A stretch of 64,000 bases of DNA from Eurosta solidaginis (taxonomy: Eukaryota; Arthropoda; Insecta; Diptera; Tephritidae), in the NCBI RefSeq assembly GCF_040869045.1, contig NC_090319.1, forward strand, positions 173,636,645 through 173,700,644. Reading direction: 5' to 3'. The notes under the pieces are model-generated. The model was not told where the DNA came from. It made no database searches and saw nothing but the letters and a program-made list of their open reading frames with translations. Below are positions 1 through 10,674 of the stretch, piece after piece (position 1 is the first letter of the stretch; every line of letters begins with the position of its first letter). Both the position numbers and the translations under genes were made by a program.

Positions 1-168
1 CCTAACCCGCTGGGGGGCTTCATCGCTCATCACTTTTCGCCACATCATTTTTATGAAGCGTATGGAATTGCCACAAACTATAGTTTGGAGTTCAACAACC
101 TAAAGAAAAAAGAGAGTACGAAGTATACAGTAGAATAGAATATATAAATAAAATAGCTTATAAAGCTC

Positions 169-699
169 TTATAGTAGAAAATTTGTATGGAAATATATAT
201 TTAAAAAGCTATTGGCAGCTGCATTTGTAATATTGAATTCTACTGCCCAACTAGCTAACTCATCATTTATGTTGGGCAAATCATCAGCAATCTCTTCTGA
301 ATCGCTTTCCGAGGAAGTTTCTTCAGTTGCAAAGTTTTCCAAAGGAGGATTGTATGCAGCAGTTGACGGGGAAGGCTCCATTGGCAAACTTTCAATTGTT
401 GGTGAGCACTCCGACAGCCAAGCCACTACCTGCCTTACCTCACTTCTAATTTTCTTGCTTCTATGCATTTTAATAGTTTCACATATGTATATTAAATTAA
501 CTAAATACTTACCATATTAAAATTGGGTACTTCCCCGAAATATATCAATTAATTCACTTTTTCCACTACTTTCAGTTTCACTGCTATCCAATCTTTTGAC
601 AGATGATTGGCCAACATTGCCACACACATAATGAATAAACGCGTTACCATGTGAACAAATTTTAAGTAATATCTCAAATTGACCTCCAAGAGCACTCAA
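169..699 (-). other. Unrecognised acidic ORF pair, possibly one decayed gene
   Basis: Two short minus-strand reading frames lie side by side, 699-517 (60 codons) and 468-169 (99 codons). The second is acidic and serine-rich (SSESDSEEIADD) and ends with a LASWAVEFNIT stretch. That stretch resembles the L-x2-WA-x4-NI motif seen in some insect transposon-associated proteins. A splice-donor-like GGTAAGTA at 513-506 and an AG at 462-461 would make a 52-nt intron between them on the minus strand, but the upstream frame has a stop just before the donor. No domain is secure, so this may be a relic of a DNA-transposon gene or chance. Confidence 0.22.
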
Positions 700-779
700 T
701 TTGAAAACAAACTTTGGAAAAACGATTTGATCTTCAATTGTTGTAAAAGTTGGATTTCCATTTGAGAACTAAATATTTC

Positions 780-1296
780 TCAAAGGTTGGAAAAAAGTTG
801 TACTTGCGCATATTGGGAACGTTGTGGCTGATGCTCTTTCACGCATTAGTATAGACGAAATAAAAGAATCTACAAAGCATGTTTTAGCAGTCCAAACGCG
901 ATCACAAACTTACAAAATAAAGACGATAATTTTACGGATACCTTTTGCGAAACGCCTAAAGTACAAGTTTATGACAAATTTTCATACAATTTTTCAAAAA
1001 TGATACCGCGAATAAAGTCGACTATACAATTGAATAAAAATAATGAGATCTCCAATATACAAATTTATGCGCATTTAAAACATAAAAAACTAAATTTACT
1101 TAATTTTGTGAATGCTAACGGAAAAACAAATTTAGATGAGTTATTTTCGAGGCTTGAATAAGCAGCCGGCAGTCACAATATTAACCAGTTAGAATGGCCA
1201 AAAAATGCAATATTTTTCAAAGAATTTTCAATTGCAAATTTTAAAATCAGCGGTAATAAAATTTTAAAATCATTACAAATAATACTAACAGACCCT
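780..1296 (+). pseudogene. Ty3/Gypsy pol relic: RNase H tail and linker
   Basis: The plus-strand translation contains VVADALSRI at 821-847, the usual end of a Gypsy RNase H domain. It runs on as an A-rich linker, in a shifted frame with stops near 1002 and 1159, toward the integrase at 1297. The upstream protease and RT are missing, so the copy is truncated at its 5' side. A-rich codon use matches the integrase part. It cannot encode a functional enzyme. Confidence 0.6.
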
Positions 1297-2343
1297 GTGG
1301 AAACTGTAGCAGAAACAGAGCAAAAACAAAAACTTATGACAATTTATCATGAGAACCCTTTGTTAGACGGTCATTGCGGTACAAAACGATTATATTCCAA
1401 ATTAAGAACAAAATACTATTGGAAAAATATGACAAGAGACATTGCGAAATTTGTCAAAAATTGCAATAAATGCCTTTTAAATAAAGTAAAACTAAAAACA
1501 AAGGAAAATCTTGTCTTGACTCCAACGCCCTCCAAACCCTTTGACATAGTAATTGTCGATACAATAGGTCCACTTCCGGAATCCTAATATGGTAACAAGT
1601 TCGCTGTTACTATGATTTGTGACTTTTCTAAATACCTGGTAACAGTAGCTGTACCAGATAAATAAGCAAAAACTATTGCTTGTGCTATTTTTGAAACCTT
1701 TATATTAACATATGGTACAATGAAAGCTATTAGATCCGATTTAGGAACGGAATATAAAAACAAATTATTCTCTGAATTGACAAAACTTTTAAAGATTGAT
1801 CATAATTTCTCAACAGCCTACCACCACGAAACTGTTGGTACTGTTGAAAGAAATCATAGAGTCTTTAACGAATACTTGCGTGCATATCTAAATGAAACGT
1901 ATTCAGATTGGGATACATATTTAAAATACTTTACATTTATACACAATACTACAAGTAGTTCGGTTTTTGATAATAAATTTACTCCCTTTGAATTAATATT
2001 TGGCAGAAAAACTACAATGCCACATGAATTGCAAAAAGAGCAAATTGATCCGATCTACAATGTAGAAAACTACACAAAAGAGCTTAAGTTTAGAATGCAA
2101 AAATCGCATAAAATGGCAAAAAATTTGATTAATAAGCATAAGATTAGAAATAAAGATTTATACGATAAAACGGCTAAGCCTTTAGAAATTAAAATTAATG
2201 ATAGAGTTTTAGTAGAAACAGAACCTAGAAATAAACATAAAAATATATATCAAGGTCCCTACGTAGTAAAGAATATTGATGGGCCAAATGTAGCAATTTG
2301 TGAGATAAGTAAAGAAAACGAAAAAATTGTACACAAAAATTGA
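1297..2343 (+). pseudogene. Ty3/Gypsy integrase relic
   Basis: Integrase would insert the element cDNA into the genome. An HH-CC zinc finger is visible in the first frame (1297-1587): histidines in YHENPLLDGHCG and cysteines in NCNKCLLNK. The first catalytic aspartate sits in DTIGPL just before a stop at 1585. A second stop follows at about 1663. The frame reopens at 1720-2343 with the second aspartate (IRSDLGTEY) and the glutamate (TVERNHR), then a basic C-terminal region. Two in-frame stops make this a pseudogene. The RNase H tail lies immediately upstream and a polypurine tract downstream, so the order is that of a Gypsy element. Confidence 0.75.
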
Positions 2344-2734
2344 GTACAAAAAATTAATTAATTTAATAGTCTATTACTAATCATCTTCAGATATAGATAT
2401 ATTTTAAAAATCCGCCAATGAAGGCTAAAAAATGTAACAAATAAATATACATTTAATTAGGTAGATTTTACAATAAGAAGAAAAAAAAACCGGTTTACTT
2501 CAAACATTAAATCAAATATTGCAAACTAACTTTTATATATTTCACTTTATTTAAAATTTTCTTTTCATTTTTAATCATCTTTTTAGAAGTTGCACTGTGA
2601 TGAACGAATGAGTCCTGGGTTAGAGCACCCTAATGCTAGCAAACTCCTTCGTTCATAACATTGCAACAACATATTAAAGTCCAAAGAAGAATGTGGCAAG
2701 ATTAATTACTAATCTTACCAAATTCTTCTTTTCT

Positions 2735-3318
2735 AAAGGGGGATGATGTAGTGTCATAGTAAATTGCATTAAAATAAATTGCAGCTGGCAACCCTCTTTA
2801 GAAAAGTGCAAGATGCAACCATACATCAGATGCACTTGGCATCACTAAAATTTCTTGGAGTCGAGCAACTCGGAGAGTTTCTGATTGGTTGAAACTGCCG
2901 TTGCTCGACGCCATGATTAATTTCGACGCCATCATTAATTTCGTTGCTAAGCAACGTAAAGAAAAGCTGCCTAGCTACAGAGTTGCGTTAGCGGCAGTTT
3001 TTCAGTTTAAAGTGAACCGGCAGGTGCATAAGTACGAAAAATAATTAACTCGCAACCTAAACCTAGTGGTACAGAAAAAAAAGTTGTTAAATCATAAAAA
3101 CACAAGTGCCATAGAATCAAAAGATTTTAGAACGAAAATTAAAAGAAACTAAGGTAGAACGTAAAAAATTAAAAATAGTCTATTGCACCAACAGTAACTA
3201 AAAAGAACTAAGTTAGTTAACTAAAAAGTATACTACAACTTGTCGTGGAAACAGAAAACAAGAAAGATCAATTTTAAAAATAAATGAACTGAACTTAAAA
3301 TTAAAAGTAGTTTTTTTC
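2735..3318 (+). repeat. Polypurine tract and candidate 3' LTR of the Gypsy relic
   Basis: AAAGGGGGA (2735-2743) is a typical polypurine tract 390 bp after the integrase stop, and TGATGTAGTGTCAT starts directly after it. The following non-coding stretch would be the 3' LTR. I could not fix its end because no second LTR lies in the window, and a BEL fragment starts at about 3319. It contains an 18-bp tandem duplication at 2906-2941 with one mismatch. Confidence 0.4.
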
Positions 3319-3970
3319 ACTAGTGGCAGTGTGTATCGCGGAACGCTCCTGCAGGATTCCAACATGGATCCTCGATACCGTTTTTGTCTGTTTCGTGACA
3401 AAAGCTATCCACCTTGAGCTGTGCTCGGACTTAACAACCAATGCCTTTCTCGTAGCATTTGCTCGCTTCGTCGGCCATCGTGACAACGCCAAAACGTTTA
3501 TTGGAGCTAAACGAGCGACTTAGAAGGAGCTCGTTGACTTCCTGAAAACTGCCTCTCAAGAAGTAATCGCGAAATACTCTCCCCAGGGCATCAATTGGAA
3601 ATTCATTCCGCCCGGAGCTCCCCACATGGGCGGCTTGTCGGAGTCTGCAGCGAAGAGTCTAAACCGAAGGGACAGGGTAAAAAGCTTACATCATCAATTC
3701 AGCAAAAGGTGGAAGGAAGACTACCTAAAGGATCTCCAGAAAAGGTAGAAGTGGAAAAATCCACAACCCGAACCCAAGGTCGGTGAGTGTATCTGCATTC
3801 ACGACGACTCACTTCCCCCGACTGAATGGCGCCTTGGACGTATTGAAAAAATACATCCAGGACCTGACGGCCATATACGTGTTGTTGACGTTCGTACTCA
3901 AACCGGCACCCTCACACGACCACTTGTCAAACTCTGTTTCCTCCCTCAAACGGACAGCCCACCGTCTCGG
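3319..3970 (+). pseudogene. BEL/Pao integrase relic
   Basis: Three plus-strand frames join into one BEL/Pao integrase. TKAIHLELCSDLTT lies at 3400-3440 (between the first and second catalytic aspartates), PPGAPHMGGL at 3608-3638 (the region of the catalytic glutamate), and the C-terminal WRLGRIEKIHPG type sequence around 3820-3870, ending with LTRPLVKLCFLP. The second aspartate region is deleted (the frame jumps to FIGAKRAT and a stop at 3521). The glutamate itself appears lost, since GGLSESAAKS replaces the usual GG.WE. This is a degraded copy. Confidence 0.7.
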
Positions 3971-4133
3971 GAAACCCCGGAGAATACGCAGCTACTCTCA
4001 GATTACCTCTGCCCACTCTTACCACATCACCGTCAATAATATGTCGTATTTCGCAACATAATGCCAGCTAAAACCCCCTGCATTAGTATTTGTCTCCACT
4101 AAAATACTTTCACAACTGTAATTACAGATCGCT

Positions 4134-4729
4134 ATGCATCGTGCAAATCAATCGTCGTCACGTATACCAGTGCGGTCGGAGATCGTTGCTCCCAACCGCG
4201 CCAATGAATCACGCGGCTCGACGTTATTAACTGATTACCGACGGTGCCGCATATGCACCCATCAGCACGCTCTTCGGAACTGCGTCATTTCAAAAAAATT
4301 AAACCACCCTAGAGATGGATGCTTGCACGAGCCCATAAATTTTGCCTGAATTGCTTGGCATTATCTCACGTCACCAGCGAGTGCAGCTCGTACGACAGAT
4401 GCCGGATTTGTGGAGCGCGACATCACTCCCTACTCCATCGGCGGGACGCTACTCCAAGCGCCCAACGCGCCATCCAGGCACCCCGGCCTGGCAGATCCGC
4501 CGTACCAATTCCCCTGCCGGCACCCCCTGCCGCCACCGGGCGACACCGTTCTCGCCCGGGAAACAACATTCCTTCAGAAGCACCTAGCATCGCCCGACGC
4601 ACCACTCGATGCACCGCACAAGGGCTGCAGACCGCCAACGCTAGAGGAAAAGTATCCGAAATTGTCGTGCGAGATGCGTTGCGGACCCTTAAGGAACTAC
4701 AGGAGGCTCTAGCCGCTGAACGCGTCTAG
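4134..4729 (+). pseudogene. Zinc-knuckle (Gag-like) reading frame 3' of BEL integrase
   Basis: Starting about 160 bp after the integrase C-terminus on the same strand, one frame (4134-4349) carries CRICTHQHALRNC. An overlapping frame (4319-4729, 136 codons) carries CLNCLALSHVTSEC and CRICGARHHSLLH. These three knuckles are the set normally found at the end of BEL/Pao Gag, before protease. A frameshift between them shows decay. No protease motif follows; the tail is proline/arginine-rich and then helical. Finding a knuckle ORF after integrase rather than before protease parallels the second Gag-like ORF of the large dimer at 11701-13134. It could instead be a juxtaposed fragment of another element. 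Confidence 0.6.
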
Positions 4730-4740
4730 GGCGGGGACGA

Positions 4741-5254
4741 TGGCTGAGCGACTATTGCAGTCATCAGCAGCCAACTTCAGTCAACATTATATTTTTATAG
4801 CTAATTTACAAGAAAAGAAAAAGACCTGAATTTTAACTGAATTTTATATTGAACATATATTGAATTTGAACATGTACCTTATTTATAATTACCGTAACTA
4901 AGTTACATATATATATAAATATGTACATTGAACCTTTTTATACATTACCATTTGTTGTATAGCTATTTTATTTAAGACTCATGAATTACGTTAAATCCAT
5001 GAATTATATCTATATTTATATCTAATATAGTATAACAGTCCACAACAGTCCAACCCCATCCGTGAGTTGACAGATCGGGTTGGTGTGTACATACATATAT
5101 ACATATGATTAGTTTTGACATTTGCTTTTATACTCACTCGAAATCTTTAGTCATTCCGTGTGTGACAAATAAAATTGTAAACCCGCTTGAATTTAAGAAA
5201 AGCCTGCATTTTTCGCCAAGTGATTTTAATTAGGCATTCCCGGCAAGTTCAACA
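4741..5254 (+). repeat. Candidate 3' LTR of the BEL relic
   Basis: A purine-rich GGGCGGGGACGA (4729-4740) is followed by TGGCTGAGCG, and an AT-rich stretch runs to ...GTTCAACA at about 5254. It has TG...CA ends, about 514 bp, and an AATAAA near 5168. No second copy is present for comparison, so the limits are a guess. Confidence 0.35.
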
Positions 5255-5479
5255 CTCTAAAACCAAAACTCAAAACCACTATCTGGTAAAATCCATCTGA
5301 AAAAGCAACGCAATCCAAAGGTATTTAAACCTCCACCATTGACAAGTTCTCAGGAGAAATTATGCAACCACCATAATCAACCATCACCACTACATCATCG
5401 CCATCACCGCAGCAGCCGTGTCCGCCAGCTACATCCCACAGCAGAAAAAAAGGAAGGAAAATGTTGTACTGCCACCCCG
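5255..5479. other. No gene seen; CAT/CAC-rich low-complexity stretch
   Basis: It holds a low-complexity run of cat/cac/atc triplets around 5360-5430. No reliable coding signal on either strand. Confidence 0.5.
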
Positions 5480-6454
5480 TAACACTCTCTATAGACGATG
5501 ATTCCGTACTTTGGCCGTCACTCATGCAAAATTTTCATCAAAGAAAAACCGATTCGTTTTGGATTCAAGTCATGGTGCTTATGCCCCGAAAATGGATACT
5601 TATTTTCTAGTTCATTTTACGGTGGTGCAGCAACCCCTCACAATCAGAATATCGGCCTAGGCGCACAAACTGTCTTAGACCTGCTTTCAAATGTATCTGA
5701 CCCTGAGCCACATTATTTACTTTGATAACTTTTCTCTTCATATCACCTTATGTGCTTTTTGAATGAGCGTCGATTTTTTGCAACTGGTACTATTCGCGAA
5801 AATAAAATGGGCAAATCTCCGTTGAGGAATTTAAAAAAAGTAATACGCGAAACATTTGACCAGTAACTGGATCGTAACCAAGAAATATTGACTGTTCGGT
5901 GGAACGATAATGCTTTGTCAATGTTATAACTAAAAACTCCACAATCGAACCAATTGTTTCCGCTAAATGGTATTGTCGCAAGCAAAAAAAGACTATCACA
6001 ATCCCACAGCCAAAAGTTATTCAACAATATAATCACGGAATGGGTGGTGAATATGTATACGAGGAAAGAAATGGTGGTGACCAATATGGACAAACGCTCT
6101 TGGTAACTCAATGGTCAATGAATGGAAGCTCCACTGTATGATATCAAAAATCGAAAAGACGAAATCACTTTCACAAATTGATTTTCGTTCCAAAGTCACA
6201 ACCGAATTATCGACTTACGACAATAACGACGAGGATAAGATGAGGACGAGGATGAGGATGGAGATGAAGATGAAGATATACGTCATCCGTCAAATCTTCC
6301 TCGCAGCAACGAAGGAGTACACGCTGTCACGAAAAGCGTTGAAAACAAATATCGGCGATGTAAGTTATGCAAAAAACACACTATTTTTACTTGCAAAAAA
6401 TTAAATATTTATTTACATACTAAATGTTTTGATGATTATCATAAAAAATTTTAA
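5480..6454 (+). pseudogene. piggyBac-type transposase relic (C-terminal half)
   Basis: A piggyBac transposase cuts and pastes DNA at TTAA sites. After a frameshift near 5490 the frame 5498-5725 reads MIPYFGRHSCKIFIKEKPIR and FGFKSW, the segment around the second catalytic aspartate of the family. Further shifted pieces match the downstream core, for example WNDNALS near 5900 and VVNMYT near 6045. The end of the protein is a C-terminal cysteine-rich domain in one frame (6353-6454) with RRCKLCKKHTIFTC and YLHTKCFDDYHKKF. One expected cysteine of its second CxxC is replaced by leucine. Many frameshifts and stops make it non-functional. I could not fix its terminal repeats. Confidence 0.7.
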
Positions 6455-7530
6455 GCTGATGTATCTATCAATGTCACATCAAAAAATACTTTTACTTGGA
6501 ATAAAATGAAATAAATTGACTTCGTGCGCTAAATTTTTTTCAAAAAAGAGGTTTTTTTGTTGCTTACTAGACCGTTTTCGGCCAGCGGTCGATTTTTCGA
6601 CCAACCCATATCTAATTAACGGTTGATCGAATTTTTTTTTTTTTTTTAATTTTTCTTGATAATGGTCATAAAAGCCCTGCTTTAGAAGGAAATTGAATAA
6701 TTAAAGATGGGTTAACGAAGATGCAAAACTCTCTTTAAATGTAGATTTATTTATTTTATTTATTTATTTATTACAGCTTAATTAAGTATAGCTTATATCT
6801 ATTTACAACGTATTCATATAATTATCTTAACTAAACTAACATATTCTAATAGCGTTTTCTTTTCTGAAATAAATTGCCCCCTAAGTAAATGGTAAAGCCT
6901 TAATAGAGTTACTGCTACCCCAGAAAATGTTCAACATTATAGTGCATACAAAGAACATTTCAACTCACCATATTCAATATTAAAAGAGTATATGTGGAAC
7001 TTAAGAGCGAATTGGGAGTTTCACAGAGTTGCACTGCCACACCGCCATTTTATACAGGGTTAAAGTGTAACGCTTTTGCGTTGCGAGCAGGCAAAAATTT
7101 TCACAAAAGAACGAAATACCCCGTAAAGGCGGTTCCTGTTTTTTAGAATAGAACAACAACCCTTGCGCGGTGTACAAAAAGCGAAACACTTTAGCCAGAA
7201 AAGAAAACGCTATATACTAGTTATATCTATGTACCTACTACTGAATTGTAGCAGACCTCCGAATCATGCCAACAATATTTTGATGCCAGTTATCTCTGGT
7301 ATGAAGGCCATTTACGCATAAGCGACATCCGAGCGGCGATGCACTGATATGATCGAGTGATGAGTTGCAGTATGTGCTTCGGCGACTTTTACGCATGTTC
7401 GTAAAGGGCGAAGACAACATCCGAACGGCGACTTTTATTGTATGCGCACGAGAGCTTGGGAGGCGCTTCATATCAGAATATTTAGCATCCATGCATTTGT
7501 ATTGATGTTATGGAAGCCTGCCTGAACAGT
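6455..7530. other. No confident gene; A/T-rich with simple repeats
   Basis: A TTTA-rich microsatellite lies at 6746-6774, which could be the reversed tail of a further LINE remnant. An 84-codon minus ORF (7492-7238) has no recognisable motif. Nothing else can be supported. Confidence 0.45.
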
Positions 7531-7537
7531 ACTAAAT

Positions 7538-7569
<32 letters not shown>

Positions 7570-9628
7570 GTTCAGTCTACAGAATTTAATTCTTACAGAC
7601 TAGATATAATACGCAGTTAATCAATTAAAAATAGTGTATAATTTTAATTTAAATATACTTATACTATCATTAAACTCAATAACGCTTGCATAGGTATTGC
7701 ATAATCTAACGCTCCTAGCAATCGGCTCATTCATGGCGTAATTAGTAGAGTGGAATGTGTCTACCAATAAGCGATTATTTCTTAAGTTACGAGGCGGGTC
7801 ATATAAATTGCCCAAATTAGATAAGTCGTCACAGTGTATGTTATTATTAATGACATTATAAATAAAAAGTATTGAGAAGTATATTCTCCTATCATATAGG
7901 GACTGCAAGCCCATTAGTTTCCGTCTACCAATATAAGAAGGAAGATTACCTTGCCACAGTAACTTTCTTAGAGCAAATTTCGTGAAAACTTTTTGAACTC
8001 TTTCGATTTTGTTTGAGTGGGTTTCATAGTATGGGCACCATATTAGAGAACAATACTCTAGTCTGCTTCGAACAAGAGATATGTAAAGAGCTTTTAAAGT
8101 GCAAGGATCTCTGAAATCCATTGAATTTCTTCTTATGAACCCTATCATAGAAAAAGCTTTTGATACTATTAAGTCAATGTGTTGAGAAAATGTTAGCTTT
8201 GAGTTGAAAATAACACCCAAATCTTTCATTTTGGTACTTCTAGCTAGAGCACAATTGTCTATATTGTAACTAAATATTATGTTGTTAGACTTCCTAGAGA
8301 AGGTGACAACACAGCATTTATTGATGTTCAGTTTGAGACAATTCAAAGTGCACCACTGATTCAGTGAATTGAGATCGACTTGTAACTTATGGCTATCACT
8401 TGCATCACGAACGGTACAAAAAAGTTTGACGTCATCCGCGAACATTAGGCACTTAGCGAATTTAAAGCAATTCGGTAGGTCGTTAATAAATAAAAGAAAT
8501 AGCAGTGGTCCGCAGTGAGTACCCTGAGGTATACCTGACCACGCGTCGATAAATAGTCTTGAGGTTGTATTCCCTAACTTAATAAATAGTTTCCTGTTTG
8601 ACAGAAAACTAGCGAAGAAATTAATGAGAATGCCACTAACTCCGTAACTTCGTAACTTCTGCAAAAGTATGGTATGACATACCTTATCGAAGGCTTTGGA
8701 GAAGTCTGTGTAAATCACATCAAGTTGTGCCTGCTTTCCGAACGCACCCACTATACTATTCGATAATAGGGTCAAGTTCGAACAGGTTGATCTTCCAGGA
8801 AAGAAGCCGTGTTGATCTTTAGAGATAAAATCCCGAACATGGTAAAATAACTTTGATTGGATTATGTAGTCGAACAATTTGGCCAGTGTCCCCTGTATAA
8901 CGATAGGCCTATAATTACAAACATCATTACGATCACCAGACTTAAAGACCGGAACAATGTGACATAACTTCCACTGGTCGAGGAAAGTACCCTTATTGAT
9001 ACAATGCTGGAAAAGCTGGGATATGGGATTAGCTAAAGTATAGCAGCAACGCTTGAAAAATACAGGCGCAAATCCCTCGGAGCCATGTTTGGAGCTGGAC
9101 TTTAGCGATGAAATAGCGGATAGTACATCCTCTTCGGCGATTGAAAAGGAGGTTATAAAAGGTAAAGGTATGGAATGAAATGTAGGCGATATAGGAATGC
9201 TATGATTCTCATAAACTTTCTGAAAAAACTTTGCAAACAAGTCGCAGGACTCGACAGTATTATCAGAGATAGCGCCATCATATTCCAAGTTCGTTGGGAA
9301 TCCATTTGTTTTCCTCCTGGAATCTATGAATTTCCAAAATCCTCTCGGATTGGACTTTAAATTCGTTTCAACGGTATACATGTAGTGCCTAAATAAGAAG
9401 TTATGAAGATGATCATACTCCTTTCTTAAATGAATGAAGTTAAGACGATTGATTTCAGAACTATTATTCTTGAACTTCTTAAAAGCCTTATTCTTTTTAT
9501 TTCTCAAGTTAGAGAGTCTTAGATTGAACCAAGGTGGCTTGTTTTTAGCTGCGCATCTTTTTAGGGGAACAAAATTAGAGATGGCTTCAGAAAAAATGGA
9601 GTAGTGTTTACAATGCAAATACAAATTT
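7531..9628 (-). mobile_element. 5'-truncated jockey/CR1-group LINE
   Basis: On the minus strand a long RT ORF (9624-7621) is followed by a short 3' UTR and a tail of repeated TAAA (plus-strand 7538-7570). The endonuclease half is missing, as usual for 5'-truncated LINEs. The 3' UTR block with TTACAGACTA near 7595 resembles that of the LINE at 39466-42459, which suggests related families. Confidence 0.75.
7621..9624 (-). CDS. LINE reverse transcriptase ORF, uninterrupted
   Basis: 667 codons without a stop. RT would copy element RNA at the nicked target. After a lysine-rich linker (residues 1-150), the fingers contain KLCHIVPVFKSGDRNDVCNY. Then come HGFFPGRST, the catalytic YTDFSKAFDKV, PQGTHCGPLL and the FADD box (residues 395-398). 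The thumb and a C-terminal region with SRLEYCSLIW follow. The ORF starts inside the RT protein because the element is truncated, so the first methionine is not a true start. A fragment of another LINE abuts it at about 9630. The lack of stops suggests a fairly recent insertion. Confidence 0.8.
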   Translation of the reverse strand: MYLHCKHYSIFSEAISNFVPLKRCAAKNKPPWFNLRLSNLRNKKNKAFKKFKNNSSEINRLNFIHLRKEYDHLHNFLFRHYMYTVETNLKSNPRGFWKFIDSRRKTNGFPTNLEYDGAISDNTVESCDLFAKFFQKVYENHSIPISPTFHSIPLPFITSFSIAEEDVLSAISSLKSSSKHGSEGFAPVFFKRCCYTLANPISQLFQHCINKGTFLDQWKLCHIVPVFKSGDRNDVCNYRPIVIQGTLAKLFDYIIQSKLFYHVRDFISKDQHGFFPGRSTCSNLTLLSNSIVGAFGKQAQLDVIYTDFSKAFDKVCHTILLQKLRSYGVSGILINFFASFLSNRKLFIKLGNTTSRLFIDAWSGIPQGTHCGPLLFLLFINDLPNCFKFAKCLMFADDVKLFCTVRDASDSHKLQVDLNSLNQWCTLNCLKLNINKCCVVTFSRKSNNIIFSYNIDNCALARSTKMKDLGVIFNSKLTFSQHIDLIVSKAFSMIGFIRRNSMDFRDPCTLKALYISLVRSRLEYCSLIWCPYYETHSNKIERVQKVFTKFALRKLLWQGNLPSYIGRRKLMGLQSLYDRRIYFSILFIYNVINNNIHCDDLSNLGNLYDPPRNLRNNRLLVDTFHSTNYAMNEPIARSVRLCNTYASVIEFNDSISIFKLKLYTIFN

Positions 9629-9629
9629 T

Positions 9630-9854
9630 TTTGAACCTATTGGCATTACAAGATTTGATATCATTAGGTAGCTCGTTATAGCATTTTAATCCCTTATAGT
9701 ACAAGTTACATTTATCTGCTTCGGTTTTATAAGCAGGTAGATTGAAGTTATTTTTGCTTCGAATATTTACAGAATGCATATCTTTAACATATTTGATGTT
9801 ACTCTTTAAGTACACAGGCAAATCACCGTCTATTATGTTCTTAATAAATTTCAT
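9630..9854 (-). pseudogene. C-terminal RT fragment of another LINE
   Basis: The minus-strand frame from 9854 encodes about 75 residues with DGDLPVYL, FNLPAYKTE and YNELPNDIK. These are characteristic of the C-terminal end of CR1/jockey-type LINE polyproteins. Beyond 9630 the frame runs into the neighbouring LINE and loses similarity. Only this tail remains. Confidence 0.55.
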
Positions 9855-9884
9855 AGCAAAATAAAAAAGTTGCTTAATAATTTG

Positions 9885-9925
9885 GGAAAATGTTTACAAC
9901 GTGACATCAGGACGGCGCTTAACCG
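9885..9925 (-). repeat. Short piece matching the 44-47 kb repeat unit
   Basis: AATAATTTGGGAAAA followed by AACGTGACATCAGGACGG matches part of the repeat units at 44119-47150. It directly abuts the 3' end of the RTE-like LINE. It is either a SINE remnant next to the LINE or a shared LINE/SINE tail. Confidence 0.55.
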
Positions 9926-10674
9926 TCTAAACGGTTATGGCCGTCCAACAAGGCTCGCCAGTCGCTCTCTCGCTCCGCCAACCGGCGCCAATTGGTCACA
10001 CCAAGGGAGTTTAAATCGTTTTCCACCTGATCCTTCCAACGGAGTGGGGTCGCCCTCTACCTCTGCTACCATAGGCGGGTTCCGATAGAAACACTTTCTT
10101 GGCCGGAGCATCATCTTTCATTCGCATAACATGGCCCAGCCAGCGCAGCCGCTGCGTTTTAATTCGCTGGACTATGTTGATGTCTGCGTATAGCTCGTAC
10201 AGCTCATCATTAAATCTTCTTCGGTACTCGCCATCGCCAACGCGTAGAGGTCCATAAATCTTTCGAAGAACTGTTCTCTCGAACACTCCCAAACCCGCTT
10301 CATCTGCTGTTGTCATGGTCCATGCTTCTGCCCGATATAGCAGGACGGGTAAGATAAGTGACTTGTAGAGTATGATTTTCGTTCGCCGAGAGAGGACTTT
10401 ACTTTTCAATTGCCTACCTAGTCCAAAGTAGCATTTATTGGCAAGATTGATTCTTCGCTGGATTTCAGTGCTGATGTTGTTGCTAGTGTTGATGCTGGTT
10501 CCCAAATAAACGAAGTCTTTTACTATTTCGAAATTATGGCTGCCAACAGTAGCGTGGTTGCCAAGGCGCATATGCGCTGACTCTTTGCTCGATGACATCA
10601 AGTACTTCGTTTTGTCCTCATTCACCATCGAACCCATCTTTACCGCTTCTTTTTCCAGTTTGGAGTAAGCAGAG
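9926..10674 (-). mobile_element. RTE-like LINE, part 3 of 3 (RT C-terminus and 3' end)
   Basis: Minus-strand coding from 10674 down to 10011 begins in KLEKEAVKMGSMVNEDKTKY, the region after the RT catalytic box. It continues through INLANKCYFGLGRQ and the C-terminal RLRWLGHVMRM that is typical of RTE-like polyproteins. The longer ORF that appears to start at 10772 takes its first 33 codons from the inserted LTR and is not a real protein. The rest of the LINE is at 38973-39465 and 42460-44118. Bases 10670-10674 (CAGAG) are the left target-site duplication of the BEL insertion. Confidence 0.75.
10670..10674. repeat. Target-site duplication CAGAG, left
   Basis: CAGAG stands immediately before the first LTR and again immediately after the third LTR (38973-38977). 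Removing everything between them restores a continuous LINE reading frame. Confidence 0.85.
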
